Shown: positions 9,633 through 18,767 of the stretch, piece after piece
Numbering within the stretch: position 1 is the first letter of the stretch
Layout: every line of letters starts with the position of its first letter
Assembly: GCA_903840355.1 (NCBI GenBank)
Contig: CAIMFJ010000002.1
Coordinates: 62,001 to 126,000 of the forward strand
Length of the DNA: 64,000 nucleotides
DNA from: an uncultured Opitutia bacterium
GTDB taxonomy: Bacteria; Verrucomicrobiota; Verrucomicrobiia; Opitutales; UBA953
Direction: 5' to 3'
Notes under the pieces: generated by a model
Database searches by the model: none
The model's input: only the letters and a program-made list of their open reading frames with translations
What the model was told of the DNA's origin: nothing
Position numbers and translations under genes: made by a program

Positions 9633-10316
9633 ATGAGCGACCCAGCCGAAAAACCGACCCTCGGTTCGCGAATTGGCCACAACTTCCTCACCGGCATGTT
9701 CCTGCTCTTGCCGATTGGGCTGACATTATACGTGGTCTCGGTCCTGCTCGACCTGATCGGCAAGTTCGCCCAACCGCTGGCCGAATGGTTGCTCACCAAG
9801 CTCTGGCAAAACGCCCAAGCCCCGGTCCCTAATTTCGACGTTGGCCTGCCCCACCAATTGCTGGTCTTGGGCTCGGCCTTCATGATGGCCATCCTGCTGA
9901 CCTTGGCCGGCTACCTGTCCAAACGACTCTTCGGCAAACTGCTCCACAGCTGGTTCGTCGGTTTGGTCGAACACACCCCGGGCTTGGGTTACCTCTATAA
10001 TTCTATTAGACAAATTGTCGACGCCCTCAGTGGCCGCAACAAAGAGATGTTCCGGCGCGTGGTCTTGGTCGAATACCCTCGGGCCGGGAGTTGGAGCATT
10101 GCGTTCGTGACCCACGATCAACCCACGATCTTCTCCGAAGCGTTGCAGCAAAAAGTGGTCAACGTGTTCGTCCCCACCTCGCCCACCCCGACCTCGGGCT
10201 TCGTGCTGCAAGTGCCGCCGGAATCTTTACGCGAAACCAGCCTGACGGTTTCCGAAGCCATCGGTCTGTTAGTCAGTTTCGGTGCGGTCATGCCTAAAGG
10301 CACCGCCAAGCTTTAA
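9633..10316 (+). CDS. DUF502 family membrane protein
   Basis: A 227-residue inner-membrane protein of the DUF502 family, whose function is unknown. It has two hydrophobic segments (about residues 15-40 and 70-90), the family segment FVGLVEHTPGLGYLYNSIRQIVD, and a soluble C-terminal half with VVLVEYPRAGSWSIAFVT and FVPTSPTPTSGF, all typical of the family. The ATG at 9633 is preceded by AAGG at a good distance. The stop is five bases before the RecO-like gene, so it probably heads that operon. Confidence 0.88.
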   Translation: MSDPAEKPTLGSRIGHNFLTGMFLLLPIGLTLYVVSVLLDLIGKFAQPLAEWLLTKLWQNAQAPVPNFDVGLPHQLLVLGSAFMMAILLTLAGYLSKRLFGKLLHSWFVGLVEHTPGLGYLYNSIRQIVDALSGRNKEMFRRVVLVEYPRAGSWSIAFVTHDQPTIFSEALQQKVVNVFVPTSPTPTSGFVLQVPPESLRETSLTVSEAIGLLVSFGAVMPKGTAKL

Positions 10317-10321
10317 GCGGG

Positions 10322-10924
10322 ATGGCGGCGACGACGTTACGATGCCTCGTGCTAGGATGCGACCCGTCAGGGGAATCGCACCGCTTGCTCACGTTGCTCG
10401 AACCGGCCGAGGGTTTGCTGCGGTGTTTAGTCCGCGTGCAACGGAGTAAAACCGCCACGACGCCGGACTTGTTTGACGAAGCGGAAATCATGCTCGATCC
10501 AGCCAAGGACAGCGGCACGCGCTTCGTGCGCGAATACCGTTTGCTGACGCGCCGCCAAGGCATCGCCCGTCATCATCGCACGTTGGAACGCGCCAGTCGG
10601 CTCGCCACGTTGCTCCGCAAAAACCCGCCACCCCCGGAGTCGGCCGAGGTTTGCTATCAAATCACCCATGAGACTTTAGAAGCGATGACCCACCGCCCCC
10701 GGCCCGATGCGGCCTACTTCAAGGGCCTGTGGTTAATCCTCAAAGATGGGGGCTGGCCATTGCACGAACATTGGTTCGTGCGCCTGGGCGCCCAACGCGA
10801 CGACGCCACGGCCATCCTCACCCAACCCCTCGACGCCCAAACGACTCCCGAAGCCACCGTGGCTCGTCTGTCGACCGACCTCGAAAAGTGGGCCACGCAA
10901 GAAGCTCACTTCATCCTGCCTTAA
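10322..10924 (+). CDS. RecO-like DNA repair protein (divergent)
   Basis: A 200-residue protein whose N-terminal 80 residues fit the RecO OB-fold pattern: a first strand LRCLVLGCDPSGESHRLLTL, then EGLLRCLVRVQRSK, then FDEAEIML. The helical remainder also fits RecO, but the zinc-binding cysteines found in many RecO proteins are absent. RecO loads RecA on gaps together with RecR. The stop overlaps the start of the nuclease-helicase gene (TAATG), which supports a recombination or repair role. Weak sequence identity makes the family call tentative. Confidence 0.6.
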   Translation: MAATTLRCLVLGCDPSGESHRLLTLLEPAEGLLRCLVRVQRSKTATTPDLFDEAEIMLDPAKDSGTRFVREYRLLTRRQGIARHHRTLERASRLATLLRKNPPPPESAEVCYQITHETLEAMTHRPRPDAAYFKGLWLILKDGGWPLHEHWFVRLGAQRDDATAILTQPLDAQTTPEATVARLSTDLEKWATQEAHFILP

Positions 10925-13218
10925 TGCGCATCGACATCGCGGCCCGGCGCGTCGAAGTGAGCGCCCAAGAATTCGCCACCTTCCGTCCTGGTCCTGGCGC
11001 AGGTGCCGGCAGTGCGCCCTGGCGTGCCGAAGCGGGACGGCAATGGCATGAGAACTTGCGCCGCGAGGCCGAGCAAACCAACGAGGGTTGGGAATTTGAA
11101 AAAGCGCTCACCTGCGAAATTCGTGCCCTGAGTTGGACCATCGCCATCACGGGTCGGGTGGATCAATGGCGGCACGACGAACAAACTCGCCACATTCGCG
11201 AAATCAAAACGGTGCAGGTGTCCTTGCCGCGTAAACCTGAATTCCTCGCGCAACGCTACCCACACCACTTCCTGCAACTCGCCGCTTACTGCCACGCGGC
11301 ACGCTTGCTCCCGGACACACAAACCGTGCAAGGGGATTTAGTTTTCGTCGACCCCACCTCGGGCCTGCGACAAATCCTACCCCTACCCGACTCGGCCGAA
11401 GCCGATTTATTAACCCAAGCGGAAACTTTAGCGGCCCACGCCGAGAACCGTCGCGCCAGCCACGCGCGTCTCCTCAACCTACCGACGCGCCTGCCATTTC
11501 AAAACCCACGACCTGAGTGGCTCCAAGGGTGTGCCGATTTAGATCAAGCGGGCTGGGATAGTTCGCTGCGTCTGCTGATTGCCCCGACGGGCTTTGGCAA
11601 AACGTCCGCGGCCTTGCACCATGGGTTGAGTTTATTGCGCAGTGGACGAGCGGGTCGCTTGGTTTACTTGACCGGCAAAGGCACGGGGCAATTGCAAGTG
11701 CTGCAAGAATTACGCCGCCTCGCCCGCCCGGAAGAACTGCGTGGCTTGGTACTGCGGCCGCGAGCGGAACATGAAATCACGGGGCTCAGCGATGACCCCG
11801 AAGAAATTCGCCGCAATTGGTTTCGTGCTAAAATCGACCCCGCCAGTCTTTTGGAAGAAGGAGCTGACTTAAGACGCCTTAAAGAACTTGGTCGCTTCGC
11901 GGGCGTGCCACCTTGGGACATTACCAAAGCGATGTTAGGCCACGCCGAAGTCATCATCTGCGATTACAATTACGTCTTCTCGCCCCGCAATCAGTCCGCC
12001 CTCAAAACCGTCCCCGGCTGGGACGAAGGCGACACGGTGCTGATTGTCGACGAAGCCCATAATTTGCCCGAACGCGCCGCCGAGTGCTTATCGCTGCGCG
12101 ATGATCATACTTCCGCCTTAGAGTTCACGGAAATCCTCAGCCAAATGCACGCACCGCCAGCGTGGGTGCAAGCCACCCAAGCGTGGGCCAATTTCTTAGC
12201 GCATTTACCCGCGGCCGAAAGCCTCTCCCCCGACGACCGGATGGAAGCCATGGCCCTCGCGGATAAATTAGCGTCATTGGCGTTGGAGGAACCTTTTAAC
12301 ACGGACGACTTACCCGAGGTCGCGAAACAAGCGGTGTGGAATGCGGCGGCGTGGAGCGAACGACTCGAAAAAGCCGACCTAGGTTGGCTGCTGTGGTCGC
12401 CGAAACCAGGGATGTTAAACCTCGATTGCCTCACCGCCGCCAAAGCCACCGGAGAACGTTTAAAAGCCTTTGGTCACGTCTTGCTCATGACCGCCACGCC
12501 CGGACCGCGTGGGTCGCTGGCGACGGAATGCGGTCTCGATCCAGATGAGCTACGCTTGGTCGAAGCCCTCGCCCCTTGGCGTCAAGGAGCCTACACTGTG
12601 GCGATTGATGGACGCGTGGACACGCGGTTGAAAACGCGCGAGGGACACTTAGCCCTCACCGCCGACGCCTTGTCTCAGCTCGCGGCTGAGGGTCCAGTGG
12701 CGGCATTTTTCCCGTCGTATAAATACGCCGAGAGTGTGGTGGAACGTTTGCAAAAAAATAATCCGAACGTCGACGTCGCCTTGCAACCGCGAGGGCTGGG
12801 ACCCGAAGGGACGGCGCGTTTCGTCGAAGAATCGCTGCAGCGTTTTACCATCCTGTGTTTAATCTTAGGCGGCTCACTGGGCGAAGGGGTCGACATGTTA
12901 GGCGGGCGCATTCGTTCCGCGGTGGTCGTGGGACCCGCGCTGCCCGAAGTAAACGCGTTGCAAGAAGCGCGGCGAAAAATGTTTTTGGCCGATGGCTCAG
13001 AGGATGCGTTCACCCTCGCTTACATCCGTCCCGGCATGCGCAAAGTAAACCAAGCGCTCGGACGACTCGTCCGGGCGCCAGGGCATTCCGCGCGCGTCCT
13101 GCTCCATTGCCGGAGGTTTGCCGATGATGCTTATCGGCAATTCCTCTCGAACGAATACGGCGATCCGGAAGTCCTCACGGATAATGAAGACTTCCAGCGC
13201 TGGACCTTACGCAGTTAG
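10924..13218 (+). CDS. PD-(D/E)XK nuclease fused to Rad3/DinG-type helicase
   Basis: A 764-residue fusion. The N-terminal part (about 1-180) shows a RecB/Cas4-like nuclease core: D80 in ITGRVDQW, E93 and K95 in REIKTVQ, and the QLAAY motif near 118-122. The rest is a superfamily 2 helicase with Walker A APTGFGKT (220-227), DEAH at 376-379, and a motif VI-like QALGRLVRAPG. The layout resembles DinG/XPD proteins, but between Walker A and DEAH only one cysteine (C346) is present, so the usual four-cysteine iron-sulfur site is missing. It overlaps the upstream RecO-like gene by one base. A DNA repair or end-processing role is inferred. Confidence 0.85.
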   Translation: MRIDIAARRVEVSAQEFATFRPGPGAGAGSAPWRAEAGRQWHENLRREAEQTNEGWEFEKALTCEIRALSWTIAITGRVDQWRHDEQTRHIREIKTVQVSLPRKPEFLAQRYPHHFLQLAAYCHAARLLPDTQTVQGDLVFVDPTSGLRQILPLPDSAEADLLTQAETLAAHAENRRASHARLLNLPTRLPFQNPRPEWLQGCADLDQAGWDSSLRLLIAPTGFGKTSAALHHGLSLLRSGRAGRLVYLTGKGTGQLQVLQELRRLARPEELRGLVLRPRAEHEITGLSDDPEEIRRNWFRAKIDPASLLEEGADLRRLKELGRFAGVPPWDITKAMLGHAEVIICDYNYVFSPRNQSALKTVPGWDEGDTVLIVDEAHNLPERAAECLSLRDDHTSALEFTEILSQMHAPPAWVQATQAWANFLAHLPAAESLSPDDRMEAMALADKLASLALEEPFNTDDLPEVAKQAVWNAAAWSERLEKADLGWLLWSPKPGMLNLDCLTAAKATGERLKAFGHVLLMTATPGPRGSLATECGLDPDELRLVEALAPWRQGAYTVAIDGRVDTRLKTREGHLALTADALSQLAAEGPVAAFFPSYKYAESVVERLQKNNPNVDVALQPRGLGPEGTARFVEESLQRFTILCLILGGSLGEGVDMLGGRIRSAVVVGPALPEVNALQEARRKMFLADGSEDAFTLAYIRPGMRKVNQALGRLVRAPGHSARVLLHCRRFADDAYRQFLSNEYGDPEVLTDNEDFQRWTLRS

Positions 13219-13220
13219 GC

Positions 13221-13871
13221 TTAGATGCGACCGAAGACGCGCTGCTCGGGGAAGCGGATCTTCTTGAACGACGCATACTTGTCGTCCGCCGCACGGTAAC
13301 CCGCAGCGCAAGCGACGAGGGTTTGGTAGCCCGAACCTTGGAGGCCCAAGATTTCGTCGTACTTCGCAGGGTCGATGCCTTCTAATGCGCAGGTATCGAT
13401 ACCCAAGACCGCAGCGGCGGCCATGAATTGACCGAGGGCGATGTAAACCTGACGGGCGGCCCACTCGCGCTGACCGGCCAAGTCCTTACCTTGCACAATC
13501 CCGCCGAGCATCATCTGACGGTAGGGCTCGAGCTTGGTGGCGTCGGCACCGCGCTCCGCAACCATTTGATTAAAGAAAGCGTTCACGTCGGCTTCCGTCA
13601 TTTCCGTACGACGGGTGAAGACCACGAGGTGCGAAGCGTCGGTAACTTGCGTTTGATTCCAGGAGTGGGGACGCAATTGAGCGCGCACGGCGGGATTCGA
13701 AACGACGAAGAACTTCCAAGGTTGGAGACCGTAAGAAGAAGGGGCGAGTTGCAACGAATGCTCTAACGCCTTCCAGGTTTCGGCGGGAATGGGATTAGTC
13801 GCAAAAGCTTTGGTCGCGTAGCGCCATTGCAAGGCAGCGGTCAGTTGGGCAGGAGAGAGAGCAGGTTGCAT
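13221..13871 (-). CDS. Nitroreductase family NAD(P)H-dependent oxidoreductase
   Basis: A 216-residue flavoprotein of the nitroreductase superfamily (NfsB-like). Seen are the FMN phosphate-binding RYATKAF near residues 17-23, the LAPSSYGLQPWKFFVV segment, and the C-terminal flavin-site region LGIDTCALEGIDP with LVACAAGYRAADD. Such enzymes reduce quinones, nitroaromatics or flavins in the cytoplasm; the natural substrate cannot be told. The ATG at 13871 has a GAGGG stretch upstream. It converges on the helicase gene with only two bases between stops. Confidence 0.9.
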   Translation of the reverse strand: MQPALSPAQLTAALQWRYATKAFATNPIPAETWKALEHSLQLAPSSYGLQPWKFFVVSNPAVRAQLRPHSWNQTQVTDASHLVVFTRRTEMTEADVNAFFNQMVAERGADATKLEPYRQMMLGGIVQGKDLAGQREWAARQVYIALGQFMAAAAVLGIDTCALEGIDPAKYDEILGLQGSGYQTLVACAAGYRAADDKYASFKKIRFPEQRVFGRI

Positions 13872-13910
13872 AGGAACCCTCAGCGAAAAGGGCTTCCCCG
13901 CTTTGTCAAA

Positions 13911-14579
13911 TTATGCGGGCACTAAAACCCCACCCGATAAAACGTAGCGTTGCTGGGTGCGGGAGGCGAATTCGACGCTATGCGTCACCAGCACTAATGC
14001 CAACCCCCGGGCGGCCACGAGGCTTAACAGGAGCTGCATAACCTCTTCGGCCGTCCGTTCATCGAGGTTGCCCGTCGGCTCATCCGCCAACAGCAACGCG
14101 GGCTGATTCACCAAAGCCCGCGCCAGCGCCACGCGCTGACATTCACCACCCGACAATTTAGCCGGCAAATGCGTCCGTCGCTCGGCTAAGCCAACTTGCT
14201 GTAATAATTCTTCCGCCGCTTGCCGAGCTTGGGCGTCGCTCTTGCCCGCAATCTTCGCCGCTAAGGCGACATTCTCGAGAGCGTTCAACTCCGGCATCAA
14301 TTGGTAATTCTGAAAGACAAACCCCTGTGCTTTACCTAACCGACGCGCCGGTGACACCATCACGTCACCGTCTAACACTTCAACTTTTCCACGATCGGGC
14401 ACATCGAGCCCGCCTAAAAGTTGCAACAGCGTCGTCTTGCCCGAACCCGAAGCCCCGCGAATGGAAACCGACACTCCGGCGGCAACCTCCAAGTCCACCC
14501 CGCGCAAAACTTCGAGCGGACCCGAAGGGCTGGAAAAGACTTTGGTCAACTGCCGGGCTTGGAGAACGAGTTTAGACAT
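13911..14579 (-). CDS. lolD: Lipoprotein-releasing ABC transporter, ATPase LolD
   Basis: ATP-binding subunit that powers release of outer-membrane lipoproteins from the inner membrane. The 222-residue protein has Walker A GASGSGKTT (about 42-50), the Q-loop FVFQNYQLMPELNALENV, the signature LSGGECQRVALARAL and Walker B LLLADEPTGNLDE, then the switch histidine in VLVTHS. The spacing fits the LolD/MacB branch. Its start overlaps the end of lolC by eight bases, so both are read as one unit behind lysS. Confidence 0.93.
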   Translation of the reverse strand: MSKLVLQARQLTKVFSSPSGPLEVLRGVDLEVAAGVSVSIRGASGSGKTTLLQLLGGLDVPDRGKVEVLDGDVMVSPARRLGKAQGFVFQNYQLMPELNALENVALAAKIAGKSDAQARQAAEELLQQVGLAERRTHLPAKLSGGECQRVALARALVNQPALLLADEPTGNLDERTAEEVMQLLLSLVAARGLALVLVTHSVEFASRTQQRYVLSGGVLVPA

Positions 14580-15792
14580 CGCGCATAGCCTCCGAGGGTT
14601 TACGACGAGCCGCCCACAACGCGGGCACCAACCCAGCGAGCGTGGTCACCAACAAGGTGAAGGCGGCCGCAATGATAAAATCATGCGCGTCGTAGTGTAA
14701 GGGAACTTTAGAAAATTGGTAAATATTGGCCACCATGTCGCCGTCGCCAAAGGTGTGATTGATGGCTCCCAAAATCCCTTCGCGGAAAAAGAGAATCAGC
14801 CACGTTAAGATGAACCCAAGCAAAATTCCGAGGGCCCCAATCAACCAGCCCTGCAAGCCAAAGAGGGCGATGATTTGCCACCTTTGCGCCCCCATCGCCA
14901 CCAACACACCCACTTCGCGCGTGCGGCGAATTACCGCCGAGAACAGCGTGCTCCCAATAGAGAACGACGCCACCAGGGTGATAATAAACATCAAGAAGAA
15001 GAGCATCGTCTTCTCGAAGCGGATCGCCTCTAAAAAATTCTTCTTCAACTCCTGCCACGGGACAAACCGCAACCCACTGCGACCGATACTTAAACGATCC
15101 GCGGTGTCAGGTGCCTTGGCGGGATCTTTTAAACGTAAGATTAAACCATGGGCACGCGGACCGAGATTCCACAGCGCTTGAAAACGGCGCAGGGGAATTA
15201 ATGCCGCGCGGTCATCGACCTCGGTAAAACCGGTGCGCAGGATCGCACAGACTTCAAAATCGGCTGGCAACGGTGCCTTCCCCTTCTCCGCTCGCTCAGC
15301 CATCGCGGGAGACCAGAGTTCGACGTGGTCGCCCACGCGCACGCGGAGTTGTCGGGCCAAGCCCAACCCGAGAATCACGCGGCCGTCATCTAAATCATCA
15401 AACGCGCCCAAGACGACGTAGTTGCGGGCGGGTTGATGCAAATCACCAACTTCAATCCCGCGCACCGCGGCGACGGCGGAATAATCTCCTTGGCGTAACA
15501 GCGCGGGCCCTTCGGCATAACTCGTCGCCGACGACACGGCGGAGTCCGCTCGCAAGGTTTGCAATAGTTTCTCGGGTTGTTCGAGCGGACGCTGCCCCAC
15601 AATGACGCAATCGCCAAACGATTCGCGAATGCGCAGGCGATGTTCTTCGCCGAAACCATTCATCACCGTTTGCACTACTAAGAGCGAGGCCACGCCCAAG
15701 CCCACGCCCAAAATCGAGACCATGGCAAAAGCCGGAAAGCGTTTCCCCGGAGGGAAAAGCTGACGCAGGGCGAGTTGCAGGTACCAGGGCAA
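14572..15792 (-). CDS. lolC: Lipoprotein-releasing ABC transporter permease LolC/E
   Basis: Membrane subunit of the Lol exporter. The 406-residue protein has the MacB/FtsX layout: a first helix (about 22-45) with the family segment VVQTVMNGFGEEHRLRIRE, a large periplasmic domain (about 45-265), and three C-terminal helices around 270-295, 315-340 and 370-395. It ends in the usual ALWAARRKPSEAMRDV. The start is TTG at 15792, the only usable one: an in-frame TAA, which is also the lysS stop, lies three codons upstream. No ribosome site is seen, so translation probably depends on lysS. A single permease gene is present, which may act as a homodimer or with a second one elsewhere. Confidence 0.9.
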   Translation of the reverse strand: MPWYLQLALRQLFPPGKRFPAFAMVSILGVGLGVASLLVVQTVMNGFGEEHRLRIRESFGDCVIVGQRPLEQPEKLLQTLRADSAVSSATSYAEGPALLRQGDYSAVAAVRGIEVGDLHQPARNYVVLGAFDDLDDGRVILGLGLARQLRVRVGDHVELWSPAMAERAEKGKAPLPADFEVCAILRTGFTEVDDRAALIPLRRFQALWNLGPRAHGLILRLKDPAKAPDTADRLSIGRSGLRFVPWQELKKNFLEAIRFEKTMLFFLMFIITLVASFSIGSTLFSAVIRRTREVGVLVAMGAQRWQIIALFGLQGWLIGALGILLGFILTWLILFFREGILGAINHTFGDGDMVANIYQFSKVPLHYDAHDFIIAAAFTLLVTTLAGLVPALWAARRKPSEAMRDV

Positions 15793-15801
15793 GGGAACCG
15801 C

Positions 15802-17286
15802 TTAAGCGGGAAGTTCAGGAGCGAGCGTGGGGAATAAAATCACGTCCCGGATATTGGCCGCCCCGGTTAAGAGGATGACCAAACGGTCGATGCCCACGCC
15901 TAAACCACCGGCCGGAGGCATCCCGTGTTCTAAGGCCAATAAAAAGTCTTCGTCGATTTTTTGCGTCTCAGCGCCGGCTTGAATTTCCAGCATCTTGCGC
16001 TGCTCGTTCGGGTCGTTTTGTTCCGAGTAAGCCGGGGCAATTTCTTGGCCGTTGATGCAGAGTTCGAAGACATCAATCGTCGAGTCATCACCCTGCGTGA
16101 CTTTAGCCAACGGGCACAATTCCTTGGGCAAGTGCGTCACGAAAGTAGGCTGCAACAAGTGCGGCTCGATCAACTTGCCGAAAACTTCATTGGTCACTTC
16201 ATGGTCTTCCCAATCCGCGCGCGGTTCTTCTAAACCCAAGCGATGACACGCGGCGATTTTTTCTTCCTTGGTGCGCGTGAACCACTGGGGATCACCCGTG
16301 CGTTCGATGATTAAATCCTTATACTTCGCTTCGCGCCAAGTGCCGCCTAACTCAATCACCACGCCATCCGGACGCGTCACGCTCGTCGTGCCAAACACTT
16401 CGCGACAGACCGTTTGAATCATCGTTTGCACGAGTTCCATCATCCCGCGGAAATCCGAGTAAGCTTGATAAACTTCGAGCATCGTGAACTCGGGGCTGTG
16501 CTTGACCGAAATGCCTTCATTGCGGAAAACGCGACCGATTTCAAAGACCCGATCCATGCCGCCGACCAAGCACCGCTTCAAGTGCAACTCGAGGGCAATG
16601 CGCAGGTAGAAATCGCAATCCAACGCGTTGGAATGCGTCACGAAGGGACGCGCGGCGGCCCCGCCGGCCACGCCGTGCAAGGCAGGCGTTTCGACTTCGG
16701 TGAATTGACGGCTCCACAAGAACTTGCGGATGGACGCAATCACTTGGCTGCGAGCGAAGAGGCGACGACGCGACTCTTCGTTCACCACTAAATCCAAGTA
16801 ACGCTGCCGGTAAATTTTTTCGGCATCAGTGAGACCTGCCCATTTTTCGGGCAAGGGACGCAGGGCCTTGGCCACTAAGCGATAAGCCGCGGCGCGCACC
16901 GTGACCTCGCCGGTCTTCGTGCGGAAAAGTTTACCGCGCACCCCGATGAAGTCGCCCAAGTCGACCTTCTTCTTAAAATGGGTGTCGTAAGCGTCGCCCA
17001 GCGCATCGCGCGTCAGGTAGGTTTGGATCACGCCCCCACGGTCGAGGATTTTGACAAAGCTCGCCTTACCCATCACGCGGAGGGCAACGACCCGACCGGC
17101 GACCGAGACCTCGGGACCTTCCTCGACCCCCTCGGGCATCAAGGCCGGGCACTCTTGCGAAACGTGGGTTTGATCCCACTCCGCACGGAAGGGGTCCTCG
17201 CCCGCGGCTTTCAGTTGGGCAAGTTTCTCCCGCCGAACGGCGGCAAGGTCATGAGAAATGGCATTAAGGTCGGGCTTTTCGCTCAT
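15802..17286 (-). CDS. lysS: Lysyl-tRNA synthetase, class II
   Basis: Charges tRNA-Lys in the cytoplasm. The 494-residue protein has the N-terminal OB-fold anticodon domain (VSVAGRVVALRVMGKASFVKI), class II motif 1 region (RYLDLVVNEESRRRLFARSQ), motif 2 (FRNEGISVKHSPEFTMLE) and motif 3 (GLGVGIDRLVILLTG). ATG 17286 is chosen because a normal N-terminus follows; the open frame extends to 17478 over the thyA start region on the other strand. A CACCC/GGGTG hairpin lies just upstream of the ATG. It leads the lysS-lolC-lolD unit and is divergent from thyA. Confidence 0.97.
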   Translation of the reverse strand: MSEKPDLNAISHDLAAVRREKLAQLKAAGEDPFRAEWDQTHVSQECPALMPEGVEEGPEVSVAGRVVALRVMGKASFVKILDRGGVIQTYLTRDALGDAYDTHFKKKVDLGDFIGVRGKLFRTKTGEVTVRAAAYRLVAKALRPLPEKWAGLTDAEKIYRQRYLDLVVNEESRRRLFARSQVIASIRKFLWSRQFTEVETPALHGVAGGAAARPFVTHSNALDCDFYLRIALELHLKRCLVGGMDRVFEIGRVFRNEGISVKHSPEFTMLEVYQAYSDFRGMMELVQTMIQTVCREVFGTTSVTRPDGVVIELGGTWREAKYKDLIIERTGDPQWFTRTKEEKIAACHRLGLEEPRADWEDHEVTNEVFGKLIEPHLLQPTFVTHLPKELCPLAKVTQGDDSTIDVFELCINGQEIAPAYSEQNDPNEQRKMLEIQAGAETQKIDEDFLLALEHGMPPAGGLGVGIDRLVILLTGAANIRDVILFPTLAPELPA

Positions 17287-17292
17287 ATTTAA

Positions 17293-17306
17293 CACCCTAA
17301 GGGGTG
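17293..17306 (-). promoter_or_regulatory. Hairpin just upstream of lysS start
   Basis: On the minus strand the sequence reads CACCC-CTTA-GGGTG, a perfect five-base stem with a four-base loop. It ends six bases before the lysS ATG. A fold here could affect ribosome access, but this is inference. A very similar fold occurs before the gene at 43689. Confidence 0.35.
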
Positions 17307-17399
17307 CCTTTCCTTCGCCCATGAGGCAAGGGAGAAAGGTTTGGCCTCGGCGTGGTTTCCGTATTGCCGAAGACCCTTTCCAGCCAATAACCAAGAAGC

Positions 17400-18245
17400 A
17401 TGAAGGCGTACCTTGACCTGCTTCGCCACGTTCGGCAGCACGGAGAAATCCGACAAGACCGCACGGGCACGGGCACACTCGGTATTTTCGGGGCCCAATT
17501 ACGATTTGATTTAGCCGACGGGTTTCCCTTGGTGACGACTAAGAAAGTCCACCTCAAATCCATCATCCATGAGTTGCTCTGGTTCCTCTCGGGCAGCACT
17601 CAAAACAGTTGGCTCACGGAGCGCGGCGTGACGATTTGGAACGAGTGGGCCACGGCGGAACAGTGTGCCAAATTTGGCCGTAAAGAGGGGGATTTAGGCC
17701 CAGTTTACGGACATCAATGGCGTCGCTTCGGAGCCCATCAACTACCCGACGGCACGTATGCCCCTGATGGCATCGACCAAATTAAGCGCCTCTTAGAAGA
17801 GATTCGCCGCAACCCGGCCAGCCGCCGTCTGATTGTCACTGGCTGGAACCCCCGCGAAGCGGATCAAGTCGCCCTCCCCCCCTGCCACACGTTGTTCCAG
17901 TTCCACGTCTCCACGGACCAACGCTTAAGCTGCCAACTTTACCAGCGCAGTGCGGACCTCTTCCTCGGCGTGCCCTTCAACATCGCCAGTTATGCCCTCC
18001 TGACGCACATGATTGCACAAGTTTCGGGCCTAAAACCGGGGCATTTCGTGCATACCTTTGGCGACGCCCACATTTACTCGAACCACCTCGAGCAAGTCGA
18101 TTTACAGCTCACACGCGACCCCCGGCCGCTGCCTCAATTAAAATTAAACCCTGCAGTCACGGACCTTTTCGCCTTTAAATTCGAGGATATTAGCATCGAA
18201 GGCTACGACCCGCACCCGGCCATCAAGGCCCCGGTAGCCATCTAA
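17400..18245 (+). CDS. thyA: Thymidylate synthase
   Basis: Methylates dUMP to dTMP using methylene-tetrahydrofolate. The 281-residue protein carries the N-terminal [14 protein letters not shown], the catalytic cysteine in [11 protein letters not shown], the [20 protein letters not shown] nucleotide and folate site, and ends with the usual PAIKAPVAI. It lies two bases ahead of folA, which recycles the dihydrofolate this enzyme produces, so the pair forms a functional operon. The 113-base gap to divergent lysS must hold both promoters; I see no strong consensus in it. Confidence 0.98.
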   Translation: MKAYLDLLRHVRQHGEIRQDRTGTGTLGIFGAQLRFDLADGFPLVTTKKVHLKSIIHELLWFLSGSTQNSWLTERGVTIWNEWATAEQCAKFGRKEGDLGPVYGHQWRRFGAHQLPDGTYAPDGIDQIKRLLEEIRRNPASRRLIVTGWNPREADQVALPPCHTLFQFHVSTDQRLSCQLYQRSADLFLGVPFNIASYALLTHMIAQVSGLKPGHFVHTFGDAHIYSNHLEQVDLQLTRDPRPLPQLKLNPAVTDLFAFKFEDISIEGYDPHPAIKAPVAI

Positions 18246-18247
18246 CC

Positions 18248-18727
18248 GTGCACTGGGATCGACCGCTCATCGCCATCGCCGCCGTGGCCGAAAACCGCGG
18301 GATTGGCTGGCAAAACAAGCTCCCCTGGCGCCTGCCCGAGGACTTCGCTTTCTTCAAAAGCACCACCATGGGCCAGGTGCTCATCATGGGCCGTAAAACC
18401 TATGAATCCATCGGCCGACCCCTCCCCGGGCGCACCACCGTCGTCCTCTCCCGGTCCAACTTCCAGGCCCCCGGGGTAATTTCGGTGTCGGACTGGTCAG
18501 AAATACCCAAAATTGAGCCCTCGAAGACCCTCTACCTCGCCGGGGGGGCCGCCCTCTACGCCGAGGCCCTACCTTGGTGCTCGGAACTGCTCTTGACCCA
18601 CGTCCACCAGTCCCCGGTCTGCGACGCCTTTTTCCCCGACTGGCGGGGGCGGTTCGACGACGGGGAGGTCATCGCCCAACACCCGACCTGCACCATGCGA
18701 CGCCACCGGGTGCTCCCTGGGCAGTGA
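18248..18727 (+). CDS. folA: Dihydrofolate reductase
   Basis: Reduces dihydrofolate to tetrahydrofolate with NADPH. The 159-residue protein has the typical opening IAIAAVAENRGIGWQNKLPWRLPEDFAFFK, with the substrate-binding acid in the LPED segment, then MGRKTYESIGRPLPGRTTVVLSR and YLAGGAALYAEAL. The start is GTG at 18248, two bases after the thyA stop. Slightly short at the C-terminus relative to E. coli but complete in motifs. Confidence 0.95.
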   Translation: MHWDRPLIAIAAVAENRGIGWQNKLPWRLPEDFAFFKSTTMGQVLIMGRKTYESIGRPLPGRTTVVLSRSNFQAPGVISVSDWSEIPKIEPSKTLYLAGGAALYAEALPWCSELLLTHVHQSPVCDAFFPDWRGRFDDGEVIAQHPTCTMRRHRVLPGQ

Positions 18728-18733
18728 GTCAAG

Positions 18734-18767
18734 GTTAAGGGAAACGTTTTTGCCCTAACAGCAGGGC
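18734..18767 (+). promoter_or_regulatory. Two short inverted repeats ahead of nuoJ
   Basis: GTTAAGGG at 18734-18741 pairs, with one bulged base, with CCCTAAC at 18753-18759. A second fold, GCCCT (18752-18756) with AGGGC (18763-18767), is mutually exclusive with it. Neither is followed by a T-run. They could end folA transcription weakly or shape the nuoJ leader; function is not shown by sequence. Confidence 0.25.

Noticed and set aside
9539-9892. 118-residue upstream extension of the SOUL-family gene
   Set aside because: The extension overlaps the DUF502 start region and would hide the signal peptide inside the protein.
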